Source of the DNA: Hyaloraphidium curvatum
Taxonomy: Eukaryota; Monoblepharomycota; Hyaloraphidiomycetes; Hyaloraphidiales; Hyaloraphidiaceae
NCBI GenBank assembly: GCA_025558095.1
Contig: JAIVFI010000004.1
Span: 248,001-312,000 of the forward strand
Direction of reading: 5' to 3'
DNA length: 64,000 bases
Numbering within the stretch: the first letter of the stretch is position 1; each line of letters starts with the position of its first letter. The notes below the pieces were generated by a model. It worked only from the letters and a program-made list of their open reading frames with translations, was not told the origin of the DNA and made no database searches. Of this stretch, positions 24,285 to 36,159 are shown piece by piece. The position numbers and the translations under genes are program-made.

Positions 24285-27200
24285 ATGGCTCCGACTCTGC
24301 CATCGTCGCCGCGCGGGAAAGGCCCGGCCAACCCCGGATCCCCGGGCGCTTCGCCGACAAAGCTCGTGAAGGTGGGCACACACAGTCCCCCTCGAGACCC
24401 GCGATGTTTCGAGCGCCAACGTCTTTTCGCCCGGCAGTCCATGCCTTCGTCGCCGATGAAGACGATGAAGAGTTTCTTCGAGAAGGTTTACACGCCTGCG
24501 CCCGCCGAAGTCGCCTCTCACCGATGTCGCCACAGAAATCCAACCGCGTTGCTCCGACGTGGGACGGGGCCCTAACGGTGGAGTCCGCCTATCATTTTCA
24601 GGTACGTGAGAGCGTCGGCTCCTGATGATGCCGCCGAGAAGCTCACGCGCTCGTCGCCACAGTTCCCCGGCACGTCGCGCGACGCCGTCAACGACCGTGC
24701 ACTGCAGGAGTTCGCTCGGGACACCAACTCCATTGTGACTGCTCTGACCAGCTTCCAGAATGTGAGTTTTTCCGTGCCACTCGTGTGCCTATGATGAAGC
24801 CTAAACTGATGGCACCGCAACAGAGCCTCGCTTCGCTTGAGCTTCAAGATGCAAGGACGATCCACAGCCAAATTGGAAACGCCGCAGCTCAGACGCGGAT
24901 CATTGCCACGAGTGTCAAGAGCATTGCAGAGGCTTATGCTCGCATCGGCAATGTGGTACGTGTCAGAGCACGGTAGATCCCAATCACGGCTGACTTGCAA
25001 ACCAGATCGGGGGCTTTGACCAGGCGTTTTTCGAGGCATACAAAAAGAGCACGACCAAGACCGTTGCTGAGCATGGGGTTCGTGCATTCCGTGCTCCCCG
25101 GTAACACGTTACGAATCCACGCTTCAGGGGCAGAGCGTTTCGGACATTGTGCATTCTCCCCTGCGACTCCTGTCCTACATGCGCCATTTTGTCCATGTAA
25201 GCCTGGATGCTGTCTTTCCTATGTCGGGAAACTCAAACGGTGTTGTCCAGGTCACCGGCAACAGGACGGAGATGCGGAGGCCCGACACCTTGCTCAAGAC
25301 CCTCGGGGACGCGATCGGGAACATGCTTGCGACAGAAGAGGCGAAGCTTTTCAACAACATGGCGGAGCTCGAGCTCCTCCTGGGCGTGAACGACTTGGGT
25401 TGCCTGAGCGTCGCTCTGCCCAGCGCCGGCGAAGAAGCCGAGCAGCACGAGGTAGTGCAGCAGCTTGTCAGTCTGTGGCACATCGGCTGACGTTGTCTCC
25501 AGCGCATCTGCCTTCAATTGACCAAACCTCGCGCGAACGACCTGCGGGGTCTTCCGCAAAGGATCGTCTCGACCGTTCACTCGAACGGGAAAGACAACGG
25601 ACCCGAATCACCCGTCTACATCCTCGACGATGCCATCCTCGTCACCGAGCCGGCGCACGGCGCATCGCTTCTCGACAGGGTCCTGTCGCACCCCAAGGCG
25701 GGCGACTCGTTCAAGCTCAAGTATCCGCCGTTTTCCAAACAGAACCTGCACATCACCGACCTGCGGGACGTGACCAACACCAAGCATCTCATTGCTATGC
25801 GAGACGAGACTGTCGGCTTTGTGCAGGTCTTCCAGGTCAAGTCGAAGGCCGACAAAAACGCCGTGCTGTCGAACATGAAGGCACACGGGTACAAGGTTGT
25901 CGAGGACGAAGGTGGGCATCAAATACCTTTTTCTGACGTCCGGGCCGTCGGCTTACAGCTAGAACCCCAGATCCCGTTGAGAAGAAGCTGCAGATGGCGA
26001 TTCTTGCGAAGGCCGGATATTTCTATCTGAACGTAAGCATATCGTCCTTCCCAAGTTCCATAAGTGTTGTGACGCAGATTGCCGCCAGAACCCCGACCTG
26101 ATCGCAAATCACTCCAACCCCCTGGCGCGCCGCTGGGCTACCTACGACAAGGACAAAGCCACGGACTTTGTCGCTCAGTATCCGCTTTCGTTCTGCGCCG
26201 TCAAAGATGCGGAGGCCAAGAGTGGCTGGCGGAAGATGCCCGACATGCAGGCGGTCCTTTACCTGACGGCAGACCAAAGCTTCTTCGTGACCTTCCAGGA
26301 TGGGCCGACCCAAGTGGCGCGCTTTAGCATGCGGTTGCCCCCGCCTTTCGGCTACACCGCCAACGAACGTGCCGTTTACCTGAAAGTTCACGATCTGCGT
26401 GGCACTGGAACGGCCGAGGACGAACAGGTCGTCACGATCGCCTGCACTTTCGAGCTGCAGTCGGACAGGCAGTTGTTTGAGGCGGCGTGCGGAGGCACTT
26501 TCTCTGCGTTCAACGACATGGTGCACGAGATTGCAAGGAAGCGCACGTTCAGCAGCGACGACTTGAACACTGGCGCGATTCTGGAAACGATTCCGCAGAC
26601 CGAGGTTGCCGCAGCAGCTGCAGGCGAGGCCACAGTGCCGAATGTCTCGAGAGCTGAGCAAGAGGAGTCCGAGGCCCCGAAAGCGCTCGCAGCGGAGCCG
26701 CTCCTTGCCCCGGCACCTGTGGAACAGCAGCGCCCCCTGTTCTCCTTTCCTCACATCGGAACCACACAAGAGACGCCCGCGCCCTTCAGCTTCGTCATTC
26801 CCGCGCACAATGGAGCGATCCCTCAGCTGTTTAGCCAAGGAGATGCCGTGCTACCGGACCAAGCCCGAGGGCTTTTCGACGACGCTCCCGAAGACCGTGC
26901 GCTCACGGCCGCAGCATTCTCGGCCCCGCCTGTCCCTGCTACGTCGTTCACGTTTGGACCGATTTCTCTTCCTCCTTTGACCGGCGCCTTCGCATCTCCG
27001 AGCACGACTCTGGACGTGTCCCCCGCAAAGGACGCGGGAAAGGTCAACACGAGCTCTGCCATGTTTGAGCCTGACACAGAAGGACTTGCAGTTGCATCCA
27101 CGGTGCCTTTTCCCGGCTTTGTGGACAGAATCTCTTTCCCCGATGCCGCCCAGAACGAAGTGCCCCTGCGAATTACTGCCCCCGAACAGGCGCACAAGGC

Positions 27201-27898
27201 GTCAGAGGGAGAGGTGATGGGCATGGACGAGCTGGGTGCTCGGTCGATTGTCGAGCTCGATCAGGAAACGATGGATGCACCCGATGCGGACAAGCGCGAA
27301 TCCCTGGCTTTCATGAGCGAGGAGGATTCAAGGGCTCTCCTAGCGACGGTCGACGGAGCCGCTGGCGGGATCGACGAGCCCCCACAGATCAAGGCCGAGC
27401 TGCCAGCCTTCTCGTTTGCGAACCATCCCTCCGAAATGACGCTGGGCTCCGTGGCAAGCTTGGCAACCCGCGAGCTCGCTGCGGCGTCGGACGGCGGATC
27501 GGATATCAACGAGCTTCCGAAGTGGCGCCAGAACCTCAGGCATGTGGACAAGGATGCAGGGAAGACCAAGATCGCCCTTGCTTTGGAAAGCGCTCGAATT
27601 AGGGTGCGATTTGCAACTTCTTCATGCTCGAAACCAGCTGATGGATCCGTCCCGGCAGATCCACAAAAGATTCGAGGCCCTCCAGCTCCGGGTGGATCAG
27701 CTCGAGGAAGAAAACGCAACCCTGAGGCGTGAGCTCGTGCAGAAGACGGAGGCGTACCTGGACCTCAAGAACGACGCCGAAGTGCTCAAGCTGGAGAACT
27801 GGGATCTGCGAGACCAAGTCAAAGAATACGCTGAGAGGTACGAGTCGCTGCAAGGCAGAGTGGCCTGGCTGGACGTCGCCAAGCCGAGCGAGGCGTAG
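24285..27898 (+). CDS. Putative RhoGEF (DH-PH-like) with C-terminal coiled coil
   Basis: Twelve exons: 24285..24371, 24438..24485, 24536..24601, 24663..24761, 24824..24955, 25006..25077, 25128..25196, 25251..25451, 25503..25911, 25971..26032, 26089..27603, 27659..27898; 999 residues. After a Ser/Pro leader, residues ~75-265 are all-helical and resemble a Dbl-homology domain: LQEFARDTNSIVTALTSF at the start and a helix with HSPLRLLSYMRHFV near the QR-P-rYxLLL position. A PH-like beta-rich part follows (SPVYILDDAILVTEPAHG). The long exon 11 has another globular part (to about residue 480), then a disordered region, and the end is a heptad coiled coil (LQLRVDQLEEENATLRREL). If right, it activates a Rho-family GTPase. 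Family assignment is tentative. Confidence 0.5.
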
Positions 27899-28053
27899 AG
27901 AGCCTTAGGACTTGAGGGCGAGGCGTAGGACTTGTTGATCGTCATCTACACCCCGACATTTCGACGTGCATATGTGATCGCGTGTTGCTGTGATAGCCAG
28001 TTGATAATTGTAGATTCGTGAACATCGTAGGAGTAGACTCAGGTCGAATCACA

Positions 28054-28106
28054 CTTCTGCCACCCATGCAAATCAATCCACTTCTGCCACCCATGCAAAT
28101 CAACCA
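28054..28106 (+). repeat. Two-copy 26-27 bp tandem repeat
   Basis: The unit beginning CTTCTGCCACCCATGCAAAT occurs twice in direct succession (28054-28080 and 28081-28106) with only a change near its end. It lies in the 251-base gap between the convergent RhoGEF-like and aprataxin genes. Each copy contains the octamer ATGCAAAT; a regulatory role is speculation. Confidence 0.8.
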
Positions 28107-28149
28107 CGATGACCGAGCCAAAGACAATTGTGTAGATGAAAGCACTTCG

Positions 28150-30117
28150 TCAGTGTGCCTCGCGCAGATGCTGTGTAACGAATCGTTGGTCGATGCCAAA
28201 TCGAAAGCGAAGCGCACCAACCTCCTGCAACCGGGGCATGTTTGCGAACTCGCCCGCCGCCGTATGACGCGGGCACGTCATTGGCCCTTTGATCCACGAC
28301 TCGCATTGCTTGCCGTTAATCCGAACAGTTCCGTGTTGCTCGAGTTCGCCGATGACCTTGTAAATGGTGAGGGTGGAAAAGGGAGACGAAATTGACAAGG
28401 AGCCTACCGAATCAAGCGTGCGAAAGAACGGAGTGTTGAAGGAGTTCCAGTGCTGCACGAGCTCCGTCAGCCATGCCGCGGCGGAGAGCAAAACGGAATC
28501 CCACCTTCTTTTGCTTCAAAGCTGGCCCGCGGAAGTCATTGCTCATGACATGCATATGGAGGCAGTACATCGACGGCACGGCATGGAAGCCCATTATGAA
28601 TTGCAGGTGCGCCTTGCTGTTCGGTCTGATGAGGTGCTTGTACGACATGGCGCGCATCTTTTCGAGGAGAGGGATGTCGGCCTTGGTGAGCTCGGTGATC
28701 TTGTCGATACGGAGCTTGCGCGGCATCGCGAGAAAGTGGCACGCGCTCTTCGGGTACTCGTCCCTCAGAAGAACAACCTGGGATGCTGTTTCAGCACGCG
28801 TCGACGACCAAGAACCGTGCAAACACACCTCGTCGTCGTGGTACTCGACCTGGGTGTACTGCATGCGGAGCGTTAGAATCCGCAGGACCTGGAGAAACGC
28901 CTCCTGACCTTCTCCGGCTGATCGATGTACTTCTGCAGGACATGCAGATACGCCTTCTTGCTGTGTCCGCCGCCCCAGCCTCCACCGCCTGCAGGCAAGC
29001 CGACGCTCTCCGACTGCGTCTTGAACGCGCCGGACTTTTCCTTTGCCGCGTTCATCAACAGGGAGAAGGCGTTGCGCGACGCCGCCACGGCCTTGTCAGA
29101 GCTCAAGCTTCCGGGCTGCGCCTCGTCGGTCGAATCCGCGAGCTCGCGCACAAAGAAGGAAAGCACCGCCAGCCACGACGTCTTCAGCACTTCGACGGGA
29201 TCTTCAATCGGCTTGCCCTTGCCCTTGGGATCCACGGTCGCGTTGAGCGCCGCGCACGAAAAGAGCAGGGTACGGATCCCTTCGCGCCAACGCAGCATCG
29301 CGTCGACCTTCACGTCGACCGAAACGACGTAGCCGACTTTGGAAACGCCCCCCGGGAAGCGGTTCTTGACGTCCTGCATCAGGCTCTCGCATGTCGACGG
29401 ACCTTCTGCCGTGCTCTTTGATGCCAGTTCGCACATCTCCCGCGCCGCGTCCGTAGCCGCCTTGGTCCTCCAGGTGACTTCGCAGACGGCCGCATCCACG
29501 AGGCCATTTACGCCTCCCTTGGAGCGCACCGACGACGGATCGCAGTCCAGGACGACGAGGCGCTTCGACTCCAACAGCTCCGATGTGCCTGCTGCTCCAG
29601 TCCACAACGTACGAACGTCCGCATCGGGCTCGCAAACGATCAGCACGACGTCCGGGTGCGCATTCAGGAAGGTGACGACGATCCGCATGGCGTGCTGCAC
29701 GACTTCCGCGCTTGACAGGAGCGTCTGCCGCGCCGAGTACAGTCCGAGCGTGGGAACGGCGATGCGGCTCCGTTTCGGTCCCTCGTCGCTGGCATCGCTG
29801 ACCACGCTGTTGGTGTCGGCGGTTTCGATGCTGTCCGCGCCCTGCGCGTGCGGTTCCGAGGAGACGTCGGGCAGCTTCACGAGCGCTTGGGTTTCGTCGT
29901 CGTGCGCGATCGAGTCTCGCGGCCGCTGGCCGGCCGGTGGCTCGGTAGGCGACGGCTTCGATCTTCCAGTAGCGAGCGGCTGCGTGTCGTCGTCCACGCT
30001 GTCGGCGAGCTTCGGCCGTTTCTTGGGGCTCGGCCTGCGGTAGCGGTACTCCCGCGGGACCGCGCCGCGCTCATCGTCGGTGGACGAATCGGACGACGAA
30101 TCGTCTCCTCGGGACAT
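28150..30117 (-). CDS. APTX: Aprataxin-like DNA deadenylase with N-terminal macro-like region
   Basis: Six exons: 30117..28909, 28858..28829, 28777..28505, 28452..28408, 28356..28222, 28170..28150; 570 residues. The HIT domain reads YIDQPEK, VEYHDDEVVLLRDEYPKSAC, HFLAMPRKLRIDKI and MGFHAVPSMYCLHMHVMSND, the last being the histidine triad. A C-terminal zinc finger follows, split by introns (MTCPRHTAAGEFANMPRLQE, then HLREAH). Aprataxin removes AMP from abortive DNA ligation ends and resolves RNA-DNA junctions. Instead of the animal FHA domain, exon 1 has an acidic basic-patch leader and ~250 residues resembling macro-domain halves: IAVPTLGLYSARQTLLSSAE with VVLIVCEPDADV, then GGVNGLVDAAVCEV. 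Plant HIT proteins also carry a macro domain, so this may be an ancestral layout. Confidence 0.82.
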
Positions 30118-30377
30118 CGCGAGACAGCAGAGTGTGCAACAGTTCTGGCGACCCACGTCCCGTCGCGTGCAAGCGCCGTTCTATTGCGGCCGCCGTGCAG
30201 CAATTCCCTAGCTTTCCTCTGGACGCCGCGGGGCCCGCCTCTTGGCCCCGAGCTGGCTTCAGATTCCCTCTTATCAACACGGTGGCGCGCTTCTTGACGT
30301 GCCTCCCGCTTTTTTTGGGGCCCCCACTCCTTCGCGGCCGGTTTACGGGCCTCCACGCGCCGTAAAGGCCCGGCACC

Positions 30378-32795
30378 ATGTCGGTTCTACGGCTCCCGAC
30401 TTCGAGCCTCCGGGCTGCCCTGTTCAACAATGTCATGACTGGAGCGCTGACGACGGTGCTGGACTTTGAGTCCAGGTGGGGCGAGCTCTTGGGAAATCAA
30501 ACGAATCCGGTCTCATGGTTCGGACGCGACAGAGGAGAGCGTCCAGCTGAGCAGTTTCTGGAGCTGCCTTTGAGGGCGGACTTTCCCGACTACTACGAAG
30601 TCATCGACACCCCAATCGCCATCTCCACGATCCAGGTGCGCTGCTGACGGTGTCTCTGGGTTTGTGCGGGGGCCTGACGCGGCCATTGCCCGCAGAACAA
30701 GATCAAGAAGCAAAAGTACTACACGCTCCGCGAATTCCAGGAGGACTTCCACAAGATGGTGGAGAATGCCGGAATCTACAACAAGCGCTCGGCTGGGATC
30801 GTTCGCGACGCCGTCGCGCTCCAGGAGGTGTTTGACAAGTCGCTGGACGAGCTGATGCAGAGCAACGGGCTGGACCTGACGTCGGAATTGGAGCCTGGAA
30901 CTGGGAAACCTGGGCCCTCGAAGTCGAAAGGCATAAAGGTCGGCCTCGAGCTTTGTATCGGCGGTCTTCTCGGGTTGACACTTCGACCCAGAGCGAAACG
31001 CTTCATGACCAGATCCAGGACATCGTCAGCAAGCTCGTCAAGTACAAGACCGCGGAGTGGGTAGCTTTTTCTCTCCACGTGGCCGGGTGCTGACGATCCG
31101 CGGCAGTAAACGTCAGCCGTTGGATCTGTTCATGGAGCTTCCGAGCAAGGACGAGTATCCGGACTACTATGAGCAGGTGGGACCGGCGTTTGTGAATAAC
31201 GGGAGTTTGCATTGACCGACGCTGTCCTGCAGATCAAGGAGCCCATAGCCGTCAACCAGATTCTCGAAAAGAACGGGGCGCAAGGATATACCACCCTCAA
31301 GGAACTGGAGGCGGATCTGGACCTCATGTTTGAGAACGCGAAGCAGTACAACGAGGAGGGAAGCCAGATCTACAACGATGCCGAGGAGCTCCAGGTACCG
31401 GTCCCTTTCATCTCCGCATTTTCAAGATCTCACTCTACGATGCCAGAAATACGCACGCACCCTGGTACAGACCCCTTCGGACGGCGTTGTCATCCTTCCG
31501 ACGTCGCCTAGCGTCGAAGTCACGGAGATGGAGGTCGACGGGCAGACATACAAGCTCGGCGACTACGTCTACGTGGCCAGCACGCTGCCGGATGGGAGCA
31601 AAAAAACGGTCGTCCAGATTCACGCTATCAACAAGCACGAGGACGGGTTTGGTTCCTTCGTTCGGCGCAATCTGCGAACCTTGGCTGAACCGAGGCTCTT
31701 TGGCAGGCAATTCACGTTCAACGGCCTCTGGTTCTTCTACCCCGAGCAGACGGTGCACAGGGCTTCGCAGCGCTTCTACGAGAACGAGGTCGTCAAGTCG
31801 TCCCGCGTCAACCCCTACCTTTCGTCCGAAATCCTCGGCCGTTGCCTCGTCCTCTACTACAAGGACTTTGTCCGTCTGCGGCCGGTGGGTTACGACCCTC
31901 AGGACGTCTACATCTGCGAGCTCCGGTACGCCGAGGCCGGCAAGAACCTGCACAAGATAAAGGACTGGCCTGGCACGTTTCCGAAATCCGTCAAGGGGAC
32001 GGAGGAGCTGGGGATCGAGTTTGCCGAGATTTCTCCGCCGCTCAAGGTCGAGCGGACCGTGCTGATTCACCATCCGGACAAGGAGTCGAGCGTGCCGCCG
32101 TTCGGCACGGACGATGGGTCGCAACCGGACGATGACGACGTGAGTGTCGGCGTTGCGATGGCCCGGGCTCGCGTTGACAGGTCCGGCAGGACGAGATGGA
32201 CTACGATGCCCCTCGCGGGCGAAAACACAAATCGGACGGTGGTGAACGGCAACCCAAGCGCCAGCGCAACGACACGCCGCCGGCGTTGCCCCACGCAATC
32301 CACGTTGCCGCGCCGCTGAAGGCTCGCGTCACCCCGGCGAGCAAGGCGCTGGCGGCCAACGTCAAGCCGCAGCTGGGGACCGTTCCTTGGGTTCCTACGC
32401 CCGCGATCGCATCGCCGATACGTGTGGCCGTTGGACGCAACGACAGGGTACCGGCGGACGTGGCGGCGAAGTTCGAAACAACGGTGGATGGCAAGCTGCT
32501 CTGGTTCCAGCAGCCGCCCTTGGACGTTGTGCCCCCGGCGCAGGCGGTACATTCGCCGAAATACCTGGAGTGGAAAATGCGGCGCAGAGAGGCCACTCGG
32601 ACGGTGGAGCAAGTCGTCGAGGTTCGGCCAGCGCAGCCGCCGGTCAAGGTGACCCCGGCTGCGCTGGCCACGGTCGTGGAAGGTTTGGCGGAGGATTGGC
32701 TGAAACAGGCAGGCGATCTGCGGAGAGCCTTGACCCCGGTACCGGTGGATACCTCGGTGGATACCTCGGACCCGATGGATGTGTCTACCCGATGA
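30378..32795 (+). CDS. Double-bromodomain plus BAH protein (polybromo/RSC1-2-like)
   Basis: Eight exons (30378..30475, 30533..30635, 30696..30938, 30992..31060, 31117..31176, 31233..31394, 31447..32139, 32190..32795), 677 residues. Bromodomain 1 (about 12-125) has EQFLELPLRADFPDYYEVID; bromodomain 2 (about 150-245) has FMELPSKDEYPDYYEQI and FENAKQYNEEGSQIYNDA with the acetyl-lysine Asn. A BAH domain (about 270-400) includes GLWFFYPEQTVHRASQRFYE and PQDVYICELRYAEAGKNLHK. The tail has LLWFQQPPLDVVPP and YLEWKM, a signature of RSC1/RSC2 and polybromo relatives. It would target a SWI/SNF-class remodeller to acetylated chromatin. Animal polybromo has six bromodomains; two plus BAH is the fungal RSC1/2 layout. 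Confidence 0.9.
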
Positions 32796-32951
32796 CATGC
32801 AGCTACGGAACTGTAATTCTCTTGCAAATACCACCCTTCCCTGCTCTCCACTTTCTGGTTCTTTATCCAGATGCATGATGGAAGTGAAGTTCCTCTCGAA
32901 GTTCATGCCGCGGCACGATCAGTCGATCGTCGGCATCGACCGACAACATCC

Positions 32952-34212
32952 ATGGAAGAAATGCCGCCGGTCTTCCTGACGGACTATCCCCCGCCGCTCC
33001 CGGAATCGTTTTCCTTAAAAGAGCTTCTCGCCTCGAAGGAGGAGGACCGGGTCGCGAAGGCAGCGCAGCAATCGGCGGAATCCGAAGCAGCATGGTCATC
33101 GTTCGACCACCCTGCGTTCCGTGATGAGCTGCTCACGCGCGTCTCGCGTTTCGTGAGTTACGTGCGGGCAGCTGCGAACAGTACTGCGGCCTCAAATGCC
33201 GCCGAGGCCAATGCTGCACGCGATGCGCTTTCCTCTTTGCTGCGGGCCTTTTGGGACGCCGAGGCAGACCGATCGTCGTTGGCCCCCTTCTTCGGCGGCA
33301 CCGTGCCGCCCGACTTGATGCCGGCCCCATTCAATGGGCCCGGAGCTGTTCCGCACTGATGCGGATTCCTTCTCCGCCGCGTTTCCGGCCATTCGGCGGA
33401 TCTTCCGCGCAGCGGCCGACCCAGTTTATCGCTATCGCGAGCCCTTCCCCTCGATGCTGGAGTTTGCTCGAACCATCTTCCGCATCTTCTGCTACTCGCG
33501 CCCTTCCCGCAAGAGGCTAAACAGGGACCCGGAGTTTCTGGAATGGGTTGCCTCAGACGTTTGTGCCCTCATCGAGGCTCTCGATTTGGAGGATCGTGCC
33601 CGCCAGGAATTGCTCGCTATGGCCCTCGATGGTGCACCCCAAGCTCACAACGGTGCCTTTTCCGAGCTCTCCCAGCTTATCAATCCCTTCGTGGGAATCG
33701 TTGTGGAACGGAAGCGGCGCTGGGGCGAATACGCTCGCGACGCTGCCGCCGCCGGCCGTCCGGCGCATTTGCACAGGCTCGTGGGCGTCCTCTACCGCCT
33801 CCTCGCGGAGCTAGATTCCAAGGGGATGGAGAGTTTGCCGGTGGTGCATATGCCCGAGGAGGGTGCGACGCTCCTGATGCCGAGGATGCTCGGCAATCAA
33901 GGCATGCTGCGGCAGTGGATGCGTGTGGGCAAGATCCTCACCCCGCTTGCCCGGGAAGCCTATTCCCCGGAAGAAAGGGAACAAATCATGCCCCTGGGGG
34001 AGCTCGCAAAGGTGGTCTTCTTTGACGTTTCCGGATACACGTACGATATCGACCCTCTGGAGAGCTGCGACCAGTGCCGGCAGACGGTCGAGGAAGGCCA
34101 CACGCTGCGTCGCTGCGCGCGTTGCCGGGTGGCCGTTTACTGCGGGCCCGATTGCCAGCGGGCCGCGTGGAACGACGGGCACAGGGACGCGTGCGTTGCC
34201 ATTGGGCGGTAA
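32952..34212 (+). CDS. MYND zinc-finger protein, reading frame apparently broken once
   Basis: Two overlapping frames, 32952..33359 (135 residues) and 33334..34212, look like one gene. The first ends in a region whose sense continues in the second, and a one-base slip in the run around 33334-33345 would join PAPFNGP to ELFRTDADSF. No phase-compatible GT-AG intron was found across the junction. The C-terminus is a clear MYND finger: CDQCRQTVEEGHTLRRC, ARCRVAVYCGPDCQ, then H and C, for protein-protein contacts. The body is helical without a recognised domain. Alternatives are a sequencing error, an allele-specific frameshift, or two separate genes. It follows the bromodomain gene by 156 bases on the same strand. 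Confidence 0.6.
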
Positions 34213-34369
34213 TGCGATCGGACCCGTCTCTTTGTCTTAAGGATGTTACGTGTCATTGTCATTAAGTTGTTTACATTACATCGGTATGGTACAATATGTC
34301 GGTACGACAGTTCTCCTTTCGTCTTGCTCTCGTCTCGCTCCGTGCATCAGCAGTTCTTTCGGGTTCCGC

Positions 34370-35715
34370 TCAGGCGTCGGCGACGATCTGATCGTCCGAG
34401 GCGGCGTCGTCATCGTTCGGCACCGCGTCGAGGTCGTCCCTCGCCGACTGCGCGATGAGCCTCGAATCGACCTTGACCTGCGACGGGGTCCTGCGGCGCA
34501 GAAGCAGGTCAGTTCCTGCGCACGGAAGGGAAGGACTTGGGCACCTGGGGAACTTGCCGGCGGTGAGGAAGCCTGCGGCGGATTCGCTGACCGTCGGCCT
34601 CTCGATCTCCTCGGCGGGGTGCACGACCGGCTCGGCGGGCTCGGGGACCGGGGCGGGAGGCGCGGCGGGGGCGTCCTTCTTGACGAGCAGCAGGTTGGCG
34701 CCGACCCTCCTCCCCGCGGGGGCGGCGGGCTTCTTGCCCTGGACCTGCGGCGTGCCGGCGGTGCTCGCGGGGCTGAGCAGCGGCCTGACGCCCGCGCCGG
34801 CGATCCTGGTGCCCGCCGAGACCTTGCCGCTCCCGGTCGACCCCGCGGAGCCGGCCGACGGCGGCGCGGGCTCCTCGTGCATGCTGGCGGCCTCGATGGC
34901 GGCTGGCTCCTCGTTCTCGGCGTCGGGAACCACGGCGGCGGGCTCGGAGGGTGCGGGCGCGGGCGCGACGGCCTTCTTCTTCCTGGGCGCCTTGGGCTTG
35001 GCGGGGGCGGGGGCAGCAGGGGCGTCGGGCATCTCGGCGTCGGCGGCGGCGTCGGCGGGCTTGCTGGCCTTGTATTTCTGCGCGGAGGAAGGCGGGAAGG
35101 CGACGGAAGGCGGATCGGTGCGAAAAGGTGCATGTCAGACGCATTCTAACGAAGGCGATGCGATCGGACTACGAACCGCGAGCTCGGCCTCGTACTGCTG
35201 GACCAGGACCTGGCGCGCGTCGACGTACTTCTGCTTTCCGTCCTTGTCGAGGGCTGCAACGGTCCGATCAGTGGGTCTACTCCCCCGCCGACCGGCGATC
35301 GGAACCCACCCTTCCACTCCGCGCTCAGCAGGGCGGTGATCTCCTTGTTGTTCAAGCCCGGGTTCGCCTTCCTGACCGCCTCGCCCCTCTCGCGGGTGAA
35401 CATGACGTAGGTGTTCTGGCATGGCATTCGAGGTCACGCTTCTGTTAGGGCGACGGCCGCACGGTTCCGCGATTCTCACCGCAGGCGCCTTCGGCTCGTT
35501 GGGGTCCTTGATCTAACACAATGCAGACGTTATTGAACCGTCCGCCGCGAGCCGACAGCCCGTCCCGCGACCGCGCGCACCTTCTTTGGCTTCGCGTCGG
35601 CGGGCTTGGCCTTCTTCTCCGCCTTGGGCTTCTCGATCCTCCCGTCCTGGATCTTTGCCACGGGATCGAGCTTGGCGTCGGTGCCGACCTTCTTGCTGGC
35701 CTTGGGCTTGGTCAT
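34370..35715 (-). CDS. HMG-box protein with lysine-rich leader and acidic tail
   Basis: Six exons: 35715..35581, 35512..35480, 35415..35310, 35253..35177, 35077..34545, 34490..34370; 334 residues. The HMG box is spread over exons 2-5: IKDPNEPKAPA, NTYVMFTRERGEAVRKANPG, NNKEITALLSAEWK, KQKYVDARQVLVQQYEAEL. The DPNEPKAP start and KxxYEAEL end are typical NHP6/HMGB. The leader is MTKPKASKK-type basic; the long tail is Pro/Ala/Glu-rich and ends with acidic DDLDAVPNDDD. Intron 5 (54 bases) is a multiple of three and may be retained. Probable non-sequence-specific DNA-bending chromatin protein. Confidence 0.75.
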
Positions 35716-36159
35716 CCTGCGGTGCGGCGGTGCGAAGCCGCCGGGCGGGGGTGAGCGGGTGCGCGGTGTGGGGGAAGACCGCGCGGGCGCGCGGGGCGAC
35801 GAGAATGGCGCAAAGAATGCGCGGAGAGGGGGGGCGCGGCCCCGCGCGGCGGGGAAAGGCCCGAGATCCGGGGCCGGCCCGCGACGGCCGGCGCGACGGT
35901 TCCGCCCCGCGCGGCGCGAACTCGCGCCGAAACGCACCTGCGCTGTCGGAAAGACGTAGAAAGAGGCGAATGGAGCGGCGGAGGCGCGGTGGTGGGCGGC
36001 GCGGGGCGGGAAGTGCGGTGCGCGGTTGGAGTTGCGTGATGAGGTGTCGGTCCGGCCGATCACCCCCTTCTCTTTTGTACTCCGACCTTGACGCAGCACC
36101 ACGGCGAGCGAGCAATGAATTCAGAAGCAAATACACTCCCCGATCACCGCCCAAGAAGC
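35716..36159. other. Intergenic region upstream of the HMG-box gene
   Basis: These 444 very GC-rich bases hold the HMG-box gene promoter and the 3' end region of the METTL3 gene. Long open frames exist only because stop codons are rare at this composition; none has a recognisable product or splice context. Confidence 0.5.

Noticed and set aside
26033-26064. Ultra-short (32-36 base) introns in the RhoGEF-like gene
   Set aside because: Alternative acceptors or donors give 51-56 base introns in the correct phase, matching the rest of the window.
28873-30117. Ku80-like identity for the N-terminal exon of the aprataxin gene
   Set aside because: First impression from the helical/acidic content; the downstream HIT triad and macro-like motifs fit aprataxin, and no vWA or Ku core is present.
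34250-35448. Gly/Arg-rich plus-strand frames over the second HMG-box gene
   Set aside because: Shadow of the Pro/Ala-rich tail; the HMG box on the minus strand explains the locus.
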